A DNA stretch of 64,000 nt from Lethocerus indicus (lineage: Eukaryota; Arthropoda; Insecta; Hemiptera; Belostomatidae). Below, in pieces: positions 48,901 to 62,855 of this stretch. The notes beneath the pieces were generated by a model. That model did not search any database. It was not told the DNA's origin and saw nothing but the letters and a program-made list of their open reading frames with translations. The stretch lies in assembly GCA_019843655.1 (NCBI GenBank), contig JACDQD010000003.1:25966224-26030223 (forward strand), given 5' to 3'. The translations under genes were made by a program, and so were the position numbers. Each line of letters begins with the position of its first letter. The first letter of the stretch is position 1.

Positions 48901-51045
48901 CGCGTGGGGTTTTCAACTATTAACTAATGCAATATTACACTTAATATTTATTCGATATCTCTCTTCAACCGCACTGCGCTTAAGCATAATATAGTCTAGT
49001 AAGCAAACATGATGGATGTGTACGTATGTGTAAACCCGTATACATGTATTTATTTATCGACACTAAAGGAGAAACCACCTAATTATTAAACTTCGTAAAA
49101 CGAAACTCGAAATTGTGTAATATTTCCCTGGCGTTAATTCCGTTATTTAATATCCGGTTTAATATCGTTTCACTTGTTATTTTACCCCCGAAAGGGGCCT
49201 CTCTCGTTTCAATTGGGGATGGTTGGGGTTATTACATTCTCGAAATCCCTGTGGGAAGGGGGTGAGGCTGCGCCCCCATAATTAAAAGCCTATTTTCCCG
49301 TGGTAAATTCATCTCGAGTTTCGCCCATTCGCTAGATAATTAGAAAATGACCGGCTTTCGATTGTATGTTGTATAAATCCCGGAAATCGCGTTCGAGCGT
49401 GATGATAGACGAGAAAACATTCTCTCAAATCGCCAGTTGTCAGCTCGACCGTGTTCTTCACTATCCGTCTTCTGGGAACATGATATTTAAGTGAACCGAG
49501 CGGATTAACAATCTGTTAAACATTTTCATGAGATATGGTCGAGACCAAGAATGAATTTGATGAGCGAAGTAAACTTTATTATAATACGTGTACGAGTATG
49601 CTCATCACTCGTTACTTAAGAATGCAGACTCAGTGATGATCATGACAGGCAACAGCAGGCTATATATGCGATGACAAACAAGTTAGCCCGCCCTCGCTTC
49701 CGAACACAAACAGATTTACACTATCGGAGACAATAGAAGGTTTCCTCCGTTTTTTCCTCGGACCCCTTTACCCGTATTTGTAGTACTCGCCCGCTCGTAA
49801 AAAAAACCGAGGAGGGAAGAGAAAGGAGTTTAGGGGTGATGTTAGGGGTGCGAGGGTGATTTTGTGGGAGGGGTAAGGGGACGTGCGGGATTTCGGAGGC
49901 CATCAACATCGAGCCGAGGATTCCAGGGGGCAGTAGCTTAAGCACAGGGGTCGGGCTTTGCCCAACATTGCCCCCTGCCAAATAGCGAGCTAAATACTGC
50001 CGAGTCCAGCTGGCTTCTGATATTTTTTGTTGCATCATCATTGTACGATAAGGGCAAGTTAAAAGGCGCGTTAAAGGTATTTATACGTCTACGTTATTTT
50101 TGTCATGATTTCACGGCAATGTTTTTCTGTTAAACCTATAATAGTTACAAAAGAATACGCAATTAACTGTATTTAACGATTCGGGACCAGGACCTTATCT
50201 ACGACTAAATATTACCAATTAATCGGATTTCAATTCACCGTAACTTATCTTCATTGCGACCACAATAATGGCTAGATAAACGAGTATAATCATTATATAT
50301 TTCTGTCAGGCGCTGTCTTGAACCATATTAACTTAAGTTTAAGCATCTATTTATTTAAATCAATTTAATACATTGTACTAATAAATAAATCAGTTTATGT
50401 CCTCTATATTCGTATATACCGAAAACGATTTAGGCCTTAGCGTAAAAAATGTTTTCTTGGCAGCCCTTATGTTAAGATTCCCCGTTACCGCCTACTAAAT
50501 ACGATGGAGACTAATGTATAGAACCCTGTTCATAATAAACGCCTCTCCGCTAACGATCCTACTCGATATAATGTTCTCGCCCCCTCCCCGCCTCCCCTCT
50601 ACCACCGAATTCTGGGACAGTCATTAACGGTCCGTCCAGAGGGATAGATAGGGAGCCGCACGTAAATCGGTTATCGTCGGTAGCGGTCGCGTCCGACCCG
50701 TTTCACATTTCCTCCTCGGCTCTGCCAATAAATTACAACCGGCGATAACTACCTTACTGTGGCCGCCGTTAGCCCGCCCACGGCCAACATATCGGATCTC
50801 CCATATTCAAAGAAATTCCGCCGAAATTTCGCGAGGCCGATAAGGAAAAGAGGGGGTGGTTGTGGGTGGTGGGGCAGCGGGGATCGTTTCCTGATTGACG
50901 CAGTCGACACAAACGACTGCATTACCGGCCCCGCTCCGAGCGCCCCTTGACAACAGTTTTCAACTTCCCGCCGAATTTACGAGTCGCCCCCCCCCCCCGA
51001 CCGGTCGTTTTCCCCTATCACGACCCACATAGATCCACTTTTCAG
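45928..51045. other. Single-copy stretch with no recognised gene
   Basis: Mostly AT-rich sequence, becoming GC- and CpG-richer from about 50560 onward. A minus-strand frame of 106 codons at 49721-50041 begins with three methionines but has no recognisable domain. A run of twelve C lies at 50987-50998. Confidence 0.5.
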
Positions 51046-51561
51046 ATGTCAATAAACGAGAGAGTCCTCAAATGGGACCCGGGGACGCGATACCGAAACT
51101 CCGTTTCGCGTCTTGAGACGCGGACATTAACCCAGTTTTATTGTGTAAATATACCCGTCCTGGATAGGCGCCCCTATCACGGCGGTCTAACGAGTATGTG
51201 TACCATCCTTAACATACTTCTGACGAGCAACTACGTCGATTTACGATCTACGCCCCACTTCTATGGTAAATTTGGGACTGAAGAATCTGCCGATCCACTC
51301 GCGAAGAGGGGATTTTTTCCCAGTGATCCATTACCTCGGGACAGGTGGATTAGTATTTTGCCTGCTGGAGGTTTCTCCATCAAGGGTCCTACCTTCTGGG
51401 TGCTTTGCCCAGAAACGAGGAAACGTTATCGTAAAACATTCGTGGGCGGTAAGAATGTTACTGAAATGATGAAGAGCAAATTAATTCAGAATTCGAAGAA
51501 CCAGTCGCTAGGTAGTATTCAGAGCGAAAGTTTCACAAAAGCCACCCAGTGCGGAAACTGA
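51046..51561 (+). CDS. Hypothetical open frame, 171 codons from first ATG
   Basis: This is the longest open frame outside the satellite. The full stop-free frame covers 50947-51561, and the first ATG (51046) follows directly on CTTTTCAG, which could be a splice acceptor. The translation begins MSINERVLKWDPGTRY and ends KATQCGN. It has no domain I recognise, no signal peptide and no clear membrane segment. It lies in a locally GC- and CpG-rich region, where stop codons are rarer, so a chance frame is quite possible. No neighbouring exon or transposon motif supports it. Low confidence. Confidence 0.13.
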   Translation: MSINERVLKWDPGTRYRNSVSRLETRTLTQFYCVNIPVLDRRPYHGGLTSMCTILNILLTSNYVDLRSTPHFYGKFGTEESADPLAKRGFFPSDPLPRDRWISILPAGGFSIKGPTFWVLCPETRKRYRKTFVGGKNVTEMMKSKLIQNSKNQSLGSIQSESFTKATQCGN

Positions 51562-54500
51562 ACTAAGGAAAGGACTGTGAACCGCTTTAACACCCCCGCG
51601 ATCTCATTAAATGCTGTACCGTGCATCCATACCATTAATTTCGTCGATATTGTTTGCGAAAGGCGAGTTTATTAAAATGTACAAACAGTACAATATTATG
51701 AATACGGAGAACTGCGTTTTTAGGTACGGTGTGTCTCCTCTCTATTCTGTTTGCGGGACGAAAATTTTCGCGTTTGAAACATCCTTCTTACGGGTCATGA
51801 CTGTAAAATAACTGTATTATTCTATTCATAGCCGTCTAGCCCAGGAAAACACAAGTGAGAGGGGTGGAAAATCAAACGAGCGACTGGACGAGCGATCTTA
51901 ATTGGTCTGTGCACACGGTAACTAATCCAAGCCGAAATTGAATTATAGGAATTAGGACGGGTGACAGAATCGACTGGCGGAATAGAATATTGAGGTAAAT
52001 ACGATTATTCTCTAATTAATAAATGTCCAATTTGTTGTAATGCCGGCGTATCTTGCGGTAGAATATTTTCGTCCGGAGAATTTTCCGCTTATTGCATTCT
52101 TTTTGGCTCATTTTGTTAAGTGTCGAGTCAGACCGGGGAGAGCCCTCTGTGTGCTAGGGCCATGGGCCTCGCGCCTTATCCGTGATGGTAAAATCGATGC
52201 TAATATTCCTCTCTCGCGTCCCTACAACTTCGGCTGAGTTACCACAGCTTTTATTACTAGAAACCGGCCGGTCGGGGGGCATCGCCAACCGAGAAACGGG
52301 TGAATCCTTGATCGGGAAAATTTTAATCTCGGCATTAACCAGCAGCGAGGGGCCGAAAAACCGGATAAATATACTTTAAAATGAACTTTTAAATATTCAT
52401 ATAATCATATAATGAAGTTTCAGAGTTACATGGGATAGGTATGTATGAATACTGCTAGTAAATAGTAGGCTCGATGAATACATTCATTTAGCATTACTTA
52501 TATTACTTGTTTTTATTCCAACTTTCGCACAGATTTTAACGTTACTTTACCAGTTATACCGCCTTTACATTAAATTTTAAGAGGTTGCTGCTACAACTAA
52601 CTGAAAGGTATTTATAACTTCATTTGTATTTATTCAGTGCGCAAGTAGGTGTGTAGCTGTTATGCGCCCCGAAAGATGTTTGGATCCGCAGGTGTCAAAA
52701 ATCCTGCCATTGTATCCAAAATCGACCCCAATCCAAACAATTTTAAATCTCGACGAGGACAATCCAGATTTTTCCCTTTTTTTGAAGGGATGGAAGGGAC
52801 CGACAAAAGACGGGACTCTGGGATTGGGAGAAGTCTACACAGTTACAAATCCCCGGCTTATTTCGGTGGGTCCGTTATCTTCTGTTCCCATGGCAGCGGC
52901 ATTATACGCAAAAACCGCTAAGATAAATCGCCAGCCGTTCATTTTCTCGGCGCCCTCTCTTAGTAGAGCAACGCAATTCATAACCCATTCCATTAATAAG
53001 TTTGTACTTTCATACTACCATAGGCATACAGCTACGGTTCAAAAACAAACTAAAGAGAGCTATCGTACTTCAGAATGACTCGGCGGTTCATCACATCAAA
53101 TGTGTCTAAATGAGAGTGTGGCCGTAATGATTTTTAATTTCGAAGAGTTGCAGACAAATAATTTTAATGCCGAAATGTAGAACAAAATTTTATATAATAT
53201 AATGGTTAGTTAAAATAATGCGGTTGTTGTGTACTTTGTTTACGCTGTAATATAATTTCCGGCATTAGATTTTCATGATCCTTCTTTTTTTGTACTATCG
53301 ATTCTTAAGTGGAGCGCGTATGGTTCCAGGAAATTTCCCTAATTTTCTCCGGAAATACAGCGCCTCTCACAGCCAGATCTATAATCCCTCTTTTAAATCA
53401 ACCGACGGATGGTAAATAAACTGTGTGGTGTCGGGACTGGCTCGGATCGGGGGGGAATAATTGCTAAATTTTCAATCAGAGCGTAGGCGCGTCGCTTTTG
53501 TTCGGCCCTGTGAAATATTCGCCGGAATTTTCGTGTCGGGAGTTAGCGCCGCCCGCTGGCAAAATACAGCTCCGCTCAAATCTAATCTAAACCCGATACA
53601 AATCCGGTTACTTTCATATTCGGCCGCACAACAATAAAACAATTCTTCCCCAACGTCGAAATATAGCAAATTGCCTATTTTTGTTTTCATTAATCACTAT
53701 CGGTTAAACTTATTTCCGGATTTCCTGATTTCAGAGAGGTTTGTTTAATCACTTACTGACTGATTCATCGGCATACGTCCATTTGCGTTAATTAATAAGT
53801 CCCGCCGGTAATAGCGACTCTCTACGTGTTGAGAAGATCTCTTCCGTAATTTACTGTTAATTACAATAGCGGAATTCGACGGACTTAGGGTGCCACTATT
53901 ATTGGATTATGTACCCTTTCGATATTTGCATTACTTGTTAATGTAATGGTTATTAAAAGTTACCAACAAACAATAAACAGTACACATATATGTGAATAAT
54001 ACATACTAAATGCTACATATTTTAATATTGCCGAATACTAGTGTTTTTATAAAACATTCTTTTATATAAAAGAAAATTGTCGTACTACACACGGATGAAA
54101 AGTGGTGAAAACATATTGGTTAGCACATTTCCCTTTTCATACTACCTAAATATTATAAAGGCGTTCGCTTTCAATTATTTTATAAAACGTTCACTTTTTT
54201 AGGCGAGACAGTGGCGCGTGTCAGCGTTTGATAAAAAGCCGGCCGTATTTCGTCTGAGAGGACCCTTTACATATTCATCGCCCTACGCCAGGAAAAAAAT
54301 AAAAAGAGGAAAAGTAAAAGAAGCTCGACGAAAAATTACTAATCCCCCAAGCTTTTTACAATTGCTAAGTGGGATGCCGGCCGTCCGGGCCCCGGTAGGA
54401 GGATATCAGCGGGCAGCCATCTCCTTTGTTGCCTCGTCCAATCCGTCCCTCGTGGAGACAGCGATGAAGTGAAAACAATTAAGAATTTTCAGAGCAATCC

Positions 54501-57500
54501 GATTTTCAAAGGATTTTTCCGAGCAAAGAAGTGAAGCCAGTACTGGGTTAATTGTGTGAAATTATAAGGCTCATTAACGTCATTAAAACACCACACGGGG
54601 ACAGGAATGACCAATAAGTTAATCTGACTCTTCTTGCTTATTTGAGGAGTAATATCAAACAGAAAAAATATATAACCTAATTTACGGTATTATTGCGTAT
54701 TAAAATAGTGAGATAATTGCATAATTATTTTAAATAATGAGAGATTGTATAGAAATTTTTTTGGATTAGCAAATAATTAGTATCTGAAACAATTTTACGA
54801 TACAAATATAATCTTAAAAGTTACAGAGAGAAAGGAATTTGTTGGCAGAATTTTGTTCAATTGTCGAAATAAATTGGATTGGCGCTTGTTTTTCTTTGGC
54901 TCTTAACATTCTTTCCGATTGGAGAGGATGAGTTGGCCTTAGTTTTTAAAGCAGTCGAACAGTTCAAAAACCGCCGCGGTCCGATCTCTGAGTTAGCGGG
55001 GGGCGGTGGGTTGGGGGCGGGCCCCATTCTTCGGCGGACTCTTTGAATCTTCTTCAACTTCTCGGCCCAAGTTTTGACGTACACCTCCAAGCACAAGCAC
55101 CCAGTTTGAGCCGGACCAGGGACCAACTTCTCGCAGCTTGTCTTTTTGCCGCGCCAGAAATAACCATTTTCTCGACATTCTGTTTCTATCGGGTTTATAC
55201 GTCCGACCTCAACTTTCGGTGACAAAAACCGACCGGACTGCCCCGAACTAGAGAACTTTGGCTTATCCGATGATTATATTATTTAGTGCCAACGGACGAT
55301 GTTGTTTAAAAGTCTACTAAAATAGGGATAAATTATTGAGTCGGAGCCAGTTAATACTATTAATCGGTATCATCGGAAAATTAAAATTCCATATTGAAGC
55401 AAAAGCAAATTCACATCCCAGCCCCGATTATGTTACTAGCACACTATACTAACATACTATATCCGATAATGAACTGGACCACAACGGTTCACAAAAATTA
55501 AAACCACTCTTTTACCAATTACAAGTCCACAGAGTCTACGGCGAGAAATGAATTGTTTCGTTATTACAACTAAAAGGTGCATACACTAGGAAAAACCTAC
55601 ATTCCTCCAACTTTACTTCATGGAAATAAGAAGTTCAAGAGCCGTAAGGGTACAAGAAAAAGCCACATCCATTACCCGAGCCACTGATAGAGTCATGAAA
55701 GAAACGCGATATGGGGCCCCTTTTCTGTTCGCGTGCTCATAACGAATTATACCGGCTAAAAGTCCCGTATGAGGGCCTGTTGAATTTATTCCGCAGAATT
55801 AAATTCTGTCATTTATAAAAATAACCCAATTTCCTTCGCTCGGTACTTTCAAAACTGTTCGAATGATTTAAAAATGTTCGCCTTCGTCGTAATAACATTA
55901 GCGACATTAGTCTCGCACATTTTCGTTTGAAATTTTAGCTGGTAACATATTTTAGCTGGTTAGAAACCGAGAAACAGAAAACTAGAAGTTATAAAAATAT
56001 AATTCAACATACCGGTGATTTTGTTTAACTACCACAATTAATCGTCTTTTACGATACTACTAAAATCGAATCATTGAACGTACGACACTTGAAATTTCAA
56101 TAAAAATTTATCTATCACCTCATACTCAAATGAAGTCGGAAAATACATCAGTAATATTAAATATTGATTCCTTGAAAGGAAATTTCTGACGAAATGAGTT
56201 TCTCTCAAAAGAATGGCCCATTCCGTATTTATGGGTAAACTGTCGTGTTGGAATGGCGTGATATCGATTAATAACCGAGTAGAGTTGAGAGTACGGCAAT
56301 TATAGGATTGGAGGGCCGGCCTGTGTTTAGGATCTATCACTGTTGGGGGGCATAACAGATTCATAGCCCCGACGACGTCCGTTCCGAGGAGGAGGGCTCA
56401 GCGCCCAACTCCAAACTGCTTCGGCTTTCCCAATCGTCAGAATACCTTACCCGGGACTTCAGCCGCTCCAGATTCAATTCCGGCCAAAGTTTGCTCCGAT
56501 GCAGGTTCAAACTTCACAGCTGGATCTGATTTTTCCTCGAAGAATGTTTTTATCCCGTTCAAAACCTTTTCCATCGTTCAAAACCTACGAATACGATATT
56601 GTGAGATCTGACCGTGTATTCGTAACCTTAGCAATACATCAACGCGCATATATACTGGGAAAATATAATAGGAATCATGTAACAAGAATTCATGTCTATT
56701 TGCGCTTCAACAAGTTTCATTGCTACAAGTTATGAACAAAATCGATAATATTTAAATTGCTTACAACATATACCCGAATCGATACAAGCGTCACACGACT
56801 GTAAATATCTCAACACACGTCCGGATCCCGTGAGTAAAAATTCATGTACTAGTTTGACTTGTTTCTATATAGAGTGCGACCTGTTTGGGGTAGACACCCC
56901 TTGATTTTGATTGATATCCTCCCTTGGGTTTAGTGGGTCGCTCAGGGGTGGAAGGGGGCTAAATCCAATTAAAAAATATTTTTTCCCCATCAAACTCAAC
57001 TCTTGACTGGACCTCTAACTCCAATCAGGTCCCGTTTTTATACCCTCTTCAGGGCCACCGGGCCATTTATAAAAATTCAATTCACTTTTTAAATGCACTT
57101 TAAATTTGCTAATATGTCCCCGTTTGCAAAATAATTCAATAAATTAATTTACCATTTCGATTGATCTCGGTAGAACGTATTTACCTAAAGGGATAATCAT
57201 GTTTTTGTAATACCTTAGATACGCTAGTAGATAAATGAAGACAAATGTTTTTATGTCAGTTCTCAATGATCAATAAATTACAACTTCAATTAAGCATTGG
57301 GCTAATTTAATTGCAGTTCTGAATCTGAATCCAGTAGTATTGAAAAAACATAACGATTTATTTGGAGGAAATTAGCGACATCAAATATAGGACTCAATGT
57401 AGATTTCAAACAGACTCATCACACAGACGCTTTTTGATTCATTACACAATAATCACATTTCCATTAGCTGTTTTACTGGTTTTCATAAGAGTAGATTATA

Positions 57501-58082
57501 ATCTACCACTCCAGATATCGGTAGACTCCATTTGGAATTCCACTATCCATAAAAGTGCGCAAAAAATATTGCGCACAAAGGTAGTATTGTTTAAATACGC
57601 GAAACATTTAATCGACCACAAGCGTTTACAATATATCAGCAGTACTTGGAAATCAACATTGGAATACTCATAATATTAGTATTTCATTTCTCTCCCCTTT
57701 ATCTTTATTGAAACCTGATTATAAACATCCAGACGAGATTGTAGCAAGTGGAAATATTTCTATAATGAGAACTCTTCAAGCGCTAGCAAGAATACATCAC
57801 ACGTTGGACGATATTTCCATCTCGTATGGGAGAAAACTTACTTTCGTTCTGCCAAAAAATTATTGATTATAAATTAAAATCCCTTTTGAAGTTTATGAGC
57901 GAGTCTAAGTTGGGACAGGAAGGTGGGTTAAGGGCTTAATATTCATTGGGTATAAAACAGAGAGAGGGAGTAAAGGAGGTTCCCGTGGGACGCAGGGGGA
58001 GATCCTTTATACCATGACTAATGCCGTGCTCTCTCCCTTTCCAGAAAACGGGACTCGACCCAACGATTTCCAGGTGAACTGT
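51562..58082. other. Single-copy stretch with no recognised gene
   Basis: Open frames of up to 138 codons (52662-53078 +, 54857-55225 -) occur without recognisable motifs. No RNA gene, transposon protein or convincing splice-bounded exon was seen. Confidence 0.5.
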
Positions 58083-58139
58083 TCCTCCTCCTCCTCTTTC
58101 TCTCTCTCCACCTCCTTCTCCTCCTCCTCCTCCTCCTCC
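58083..58139. repeat. TCC-type trinucleotide repeat, interrupted
   Basis: The + strand is nearly pure pyrimidine, with blocks of TCC broken by a TC-rich middle. It would read as poly-glycine/glutamate on the minus strand, but there is no supporting gene. Confidence 0.9.
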
Positions 58140-61100
58140 GCTTTCTATCGCGCTCAACTCATACGAGATTATAAAATAGAAACGGGCCGCATTGTATTAT
58201 AGCATCGAGAGAGGCTATTACGCTGTCTGCACTGAGACAGCAAACTCTCATATACGAAAACGCGCGGTAATCACAATCACTAGCTTTGTCAGTTGGTTGT
58301 AATTCAAAATCAATCCTGCGAGATTTCTTGAGTCGATACAGCGAAGAGATTCGGAATATAAACTGGGTTATATTCCAAAGTCAATGTTTCCGTGAATGTC
58401 CAGAGGCTTTGCATGTTTACAACAATTACTTATGTTCAGATCCAGGTAGATTTTTTTTAATGTATAAGCCACGTTTCCGCCGAACTAACCTCGAGAAAAA
58501 TTTCGCTTTAATCGTCGAAGCAATCTGCACCGGTGATTCAAATGGCGCCTATAAATAATGGCGCATTAACATATGCGTAGCTGGAGCTAAGTGCGTAGCC
58601 CTACAAAGGGGTCGGAAATTCCACCAGCGCCGGTAGTACATTTCAGAGGCGGGCCCGGCCAAGCTCTAGTGAACAGTTAGCCAGGGGGGTTGTAAGCCGA
58701 AACCAACTTTATACCGCCAATGGTTTTAGGCCACACAGTGGCCCCTCTCACCAGCCACCCCCTGCCGGCCAGTGGTAACTTTCTGTTGGGGCCGGAGCGG
58801 GCTTTTGAGAGCCCTAAGGGAGAGCTGGAGGTCACACCGCCAGCCGCTGACCGATGACAGACTCGGCTGATCGCCAGAAATCTGCCCCGTTCAACTTTCA
58901 TCGACTCCACTTTCGCATCAACTATCACACTTATGTGGATATGTCTCTGATCATTCAAATAAAAATTTAAAAAATATAATATATGTAATAATAAACCTAT
59001 TTTATTTTCTCTCATTTATCTGGTTCCTTTTGAGGATGCATGAACTGCAGAATATTTTTGAGGACCGCAAATGCTTGAAATACCTTCATTCTGTAACTTT
59101 TTCGGATTACGGATTTCAATAATTTATTCTACCTATAAAAACTGACCCTTTTTTGTCTACAAAATAATAGTGTAAAGACACGATGTAAGGAAAACCGGGT
59201 GAATACTAATAAAGCATAGCTTAATTCCTCCTGAGCCTTAAACACTAGCATAGAAAAATGTAACGATGGAAAAATACAATAATTCGAAGACATTTTTCCG
59301 CTTTGTGTTTGTAATGGAAGGAAATTTTGTCTGTCCAAACGGCTGGTCGTGCGCTCTTAAGTTCTCAAAATATATTTTACAATGACTTCAAACAGAAAGT
59401 TTTTTTTACGGCCACTAGACAATTCAGGCGAAGCACTACTCTTCCACGAACTTGCCGGCGCGGAGAACTAACGTTGCGAATGACCGCAAAAAATGATCGT
59501 ATATTTGTCGTAGTTTATTTTGGGGGAATGTTTTTGCCCTTTGTAAAACGTTTCAAAAAGCAAAAGGTTCCTCTAAAATGTGCCGTTCACATTCGAGAGA
59601 CGACAGGCCGGCCGAGTCGGCTTGAATAGTTGATGGGCGGCGGTCAGAAAAAAAATTACGGTGAGCTGTTGTGGAAGCCGAGGAGTTTTCACCGGTTTCC
59701 CGCTTTCCACCGTCCGCGTTTCCATTTAAATATTCAATACGAACTTTTAAAGTTCGTACCAAATATTGGCCGGATCCGACAGCTGGTGTCTGCGCTTTTG
59801 CCAGGGTCAGTTTAATCCCTTTTAGCGAATATACAATATATCCCATGACCATACCGAATTCGGAATCTTACAAATTTACGAAGTTGTAGTTATTCTATAT
59901 TCAAAATGTTTGCTCCAAGAATGGAATTATTTTATTATTCGATCTAAAAGGGCAACGGCAGATTAAGGAAACATTCCATGATAAAGAAGACTGAATTGGA
60001 CACCAGACGATTTGCGCATCCACCTTTTGATTATTTTCTTCCCTCGGAATGTATTTCTTTTGTGCCCGAATGGAAATTGCCAGGAAACCAATATTAAACT
60101 GCACGCGATCACCGCTACCCCACTCGGCGGCCGCGGTATCGGAATAAAAGAGAACGGCCCCGGCCTGTGTCTCGGACAAGACTTGTGCCCAACCTGTAAG
60201 CATTGGCGTGACAAACTGGAAATGAAACGAGCCTACAGTTATACATTTTCGTCTTCTTCCATACCGTTTGTATAAACACTCCCTCTTTCTTACAAAACCC
60301 GTAATTCCTACCTTCCGAGAGTTATTACCGTTTTCGCATGGAGAATTCCAGATAAAATTTATTCAAAAATACAATATTAAGAAACGCCCCACCATTCATA
60401 TTCAATATGACTTCCCGTTGATTCATGCTTTAATGTACCTATAGTTTTCGATTATTTTATTATTTTAAGAAATTTACTGCACCCTTATAATTTCAGTGAA
60501 TTGATTTTAGTCGAAACAAGTCCATTACCTTGTTCTTGCATAGACCGAACATTAATGATGAATAATGGCTTAGGTTACGTGCACAGGAAGCACAACTTGA
60601 AGTGCACTGGAGCACTGAATACCTGAACGTCATTTTCCCTTTTCTATACGGCTGGCAATAAACTGAAGTTTACAGCCTCCTGTTATCTGCAGTCGGAGCC
60701 GGTTTAAAAAAAAGTATGATGGCGTTATGGCCTCATATAATCCCGTGGCTAGGTGTGTTTTATAAATCCTTATGGGGGAAATCACAGCATCCTAATTCCC
60801 CGAATTCTATTTAGCAATTTCATTAAAGAAACCCACTATTTTCAAGATAATGCTGGTCCATATGATTTACTTTCCTACAAGGATAACTCGAGTATACTAA
60901 TAGAATATTTAAGCAATCGGGCATCATTTCTTCTGATAATTTTGCCGGCTGTGCGGTAGTAAACAATCCACTGTTTTTAGGGAAATTTGGATCCTACAAT
61001 TATCCTGAAATTTACTTGGACCAAAGCCCAAGTAATGATGATGTCGTTAGCAAGAAATGCATTTGCATCCCCCATGCATGCCACTGTAAATTAACTAATG

Positions 61101-62750
61101 AAGATTCGATAGAATGAACATCCAATTTACATTCTGTATAACCGCTTTGGAACGGCCTTATTACAACCGTTCGTTTAGATACCGTTCATTCTTTTCAGAG
61201 ACTTCATGCACTCGGAAATAACGCCAGTAATTATGAACAGTATTCGATTTTCAGTCGTAAAGTGCCCAAATATCCTGCATGTTAACAATGAACTTCATAA
61301 TTAAATGGAGTCGTTGAGCGTTACCCGATACAGCACCGGGAAGTATTTATTTCCTCGGTTGAGGATTTTTCCGCTCTAAAACCAGGTTTTTTTCACCCCA
61401 CTCCTCGGCTTTCAGTCAATGAGAACTTTTATTCGATTCGGGATAATGCGGCGGAGCACTTTGCAACAGAAATCCGCTTGTGTAATTTTCACCGAGTTAC
61501 CGCAGTTAGTCAGTTTTCAGTTTTTGGGTCGTTTAATCGGACATTTTTAAACTACATACTACTCGGCGTTATAAGAATTAACCATTTTAGTTTTCTTGTA
61601 GTCAACTGTATTCATGGGTACATGTAGTAGTGCACTCGAGCATTGAACATTGGATAAATTTACATTCGGTCGTTCGGCGGTCGGAATGGAGTGTTTGGCG
61701 GAGCTGGAATCCACGAATGATGATGTGGGAGAGGGATTGCGAGTGAGGGAGAGTGAGAGAGAGGGAGGCTAGTTAAGGGAAGAGCACGGAGCCGGACAAA
61801 AAGCATTCATCACTAAATGAACCGGAGAATACCGGGAATGGACGGAGACTCCTTTTGTTTGCCTCATCCTTCTTCTCATCTGTACTACGGAACGGAGGAA
61901 ACAAAAAAGCGGGGGCTAAAAAAAATGGCCACCCCGACGGGACTTTCGGTCAACAAGGCATACCAGTTCGTCTAAATAATAATAAAACATTTATTTGTAA
62001 CACGGATCTATTGGATGACTAGATTTCCCGGTGAATCGAAACAAACTTCACGAACCAAAGTTCACTCTTCGCCCTTTTTCGGAAGCCGGATTTTCCTACA
62101 TTGTCAACTGCAATTGGTCGAACAAAATATTTTGAAAAAAGTAGCGCGCGAATATCATCAATATTAACCGAGTTAATTAACCGAGTACTGACTGGAATAA
62201 AATTAATTATTAAAAGTTTACTGATTTATTTGGTCTATTCCTTTAGCCGGGCGCAAGTGAAAAATCGCCAAATAATGTAGAATTCCGCCAAATTTCTTAC
62301 AATTATAACGGGAATGTTCGTTTGGGGCCATGTGCTCTATTCTCTGAATTCATTCTAAACAAAGCGCGTTTTCCTTTTTTTCTTCAATCTTAATTTTTGT
62401 AAAATAAAAAAGATGAAATTTTGGGATTTAGCTAGAACTGAAAAAGATGCGGTCTCTTTTTTTCCAAGAGAAAGGTATGTTGGCAAGAATGCTACATGCG
62501 ATCAGAATCCTGAAATGAAACTTTTTTTGTTCACAATTTATTAATATTTGTTTATAGTTGAACTTGATTTGCTTACTATTAATTAATATTTCTTTATGGT
62601 TAAACGTTTTCGACTTTTATTCCGTTGACTGTTTTGTCATTCGCTTCGCTTGGCGTCTTGGGTCGCGTTTGGTTCACAATTGGCGAAATTTGCGCTCGGC
62701 TAACGGAAACGTACCATTTATTTATATTTATACAACTACTAATATAGTAG

Positions 62751-62752
<2 letters not shown>
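58140..62752. other. Single-copy stretch with no recognised gene
   Basis: It contains a GC-richer island at about 58560-58930 whose minus strand reads GGIKLVSAYNPPG, and a purine-rich GA patch at 61725-61770. Other open frames are 100 codons or fewer and unassigned. No RNA gene was recognised. Confidence 0.5.
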
Positions 62753-62805
<53 letters not shown>

Positions 62806-62808
62806 GTA

Positions 62809-62851
<43 letters not shown>
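62753..62851. repeat. Compound microsatellite, AC then TA
   Basis: About 41 bases of alternating CA (62753-62793) run directly into an alternating TA tract (to 62851) interrupted by two TG steps. These steps suggest the TA part grew from, or together with, the CA tract. Confidence 0.97.

Positions 62852-62855
<4 letters not shown>

Noticed and set aside
52662..53078. 138-codon plus-strand frame with ATG
   Set aside because: No recognisable domain, and no promoter or splice evidence.
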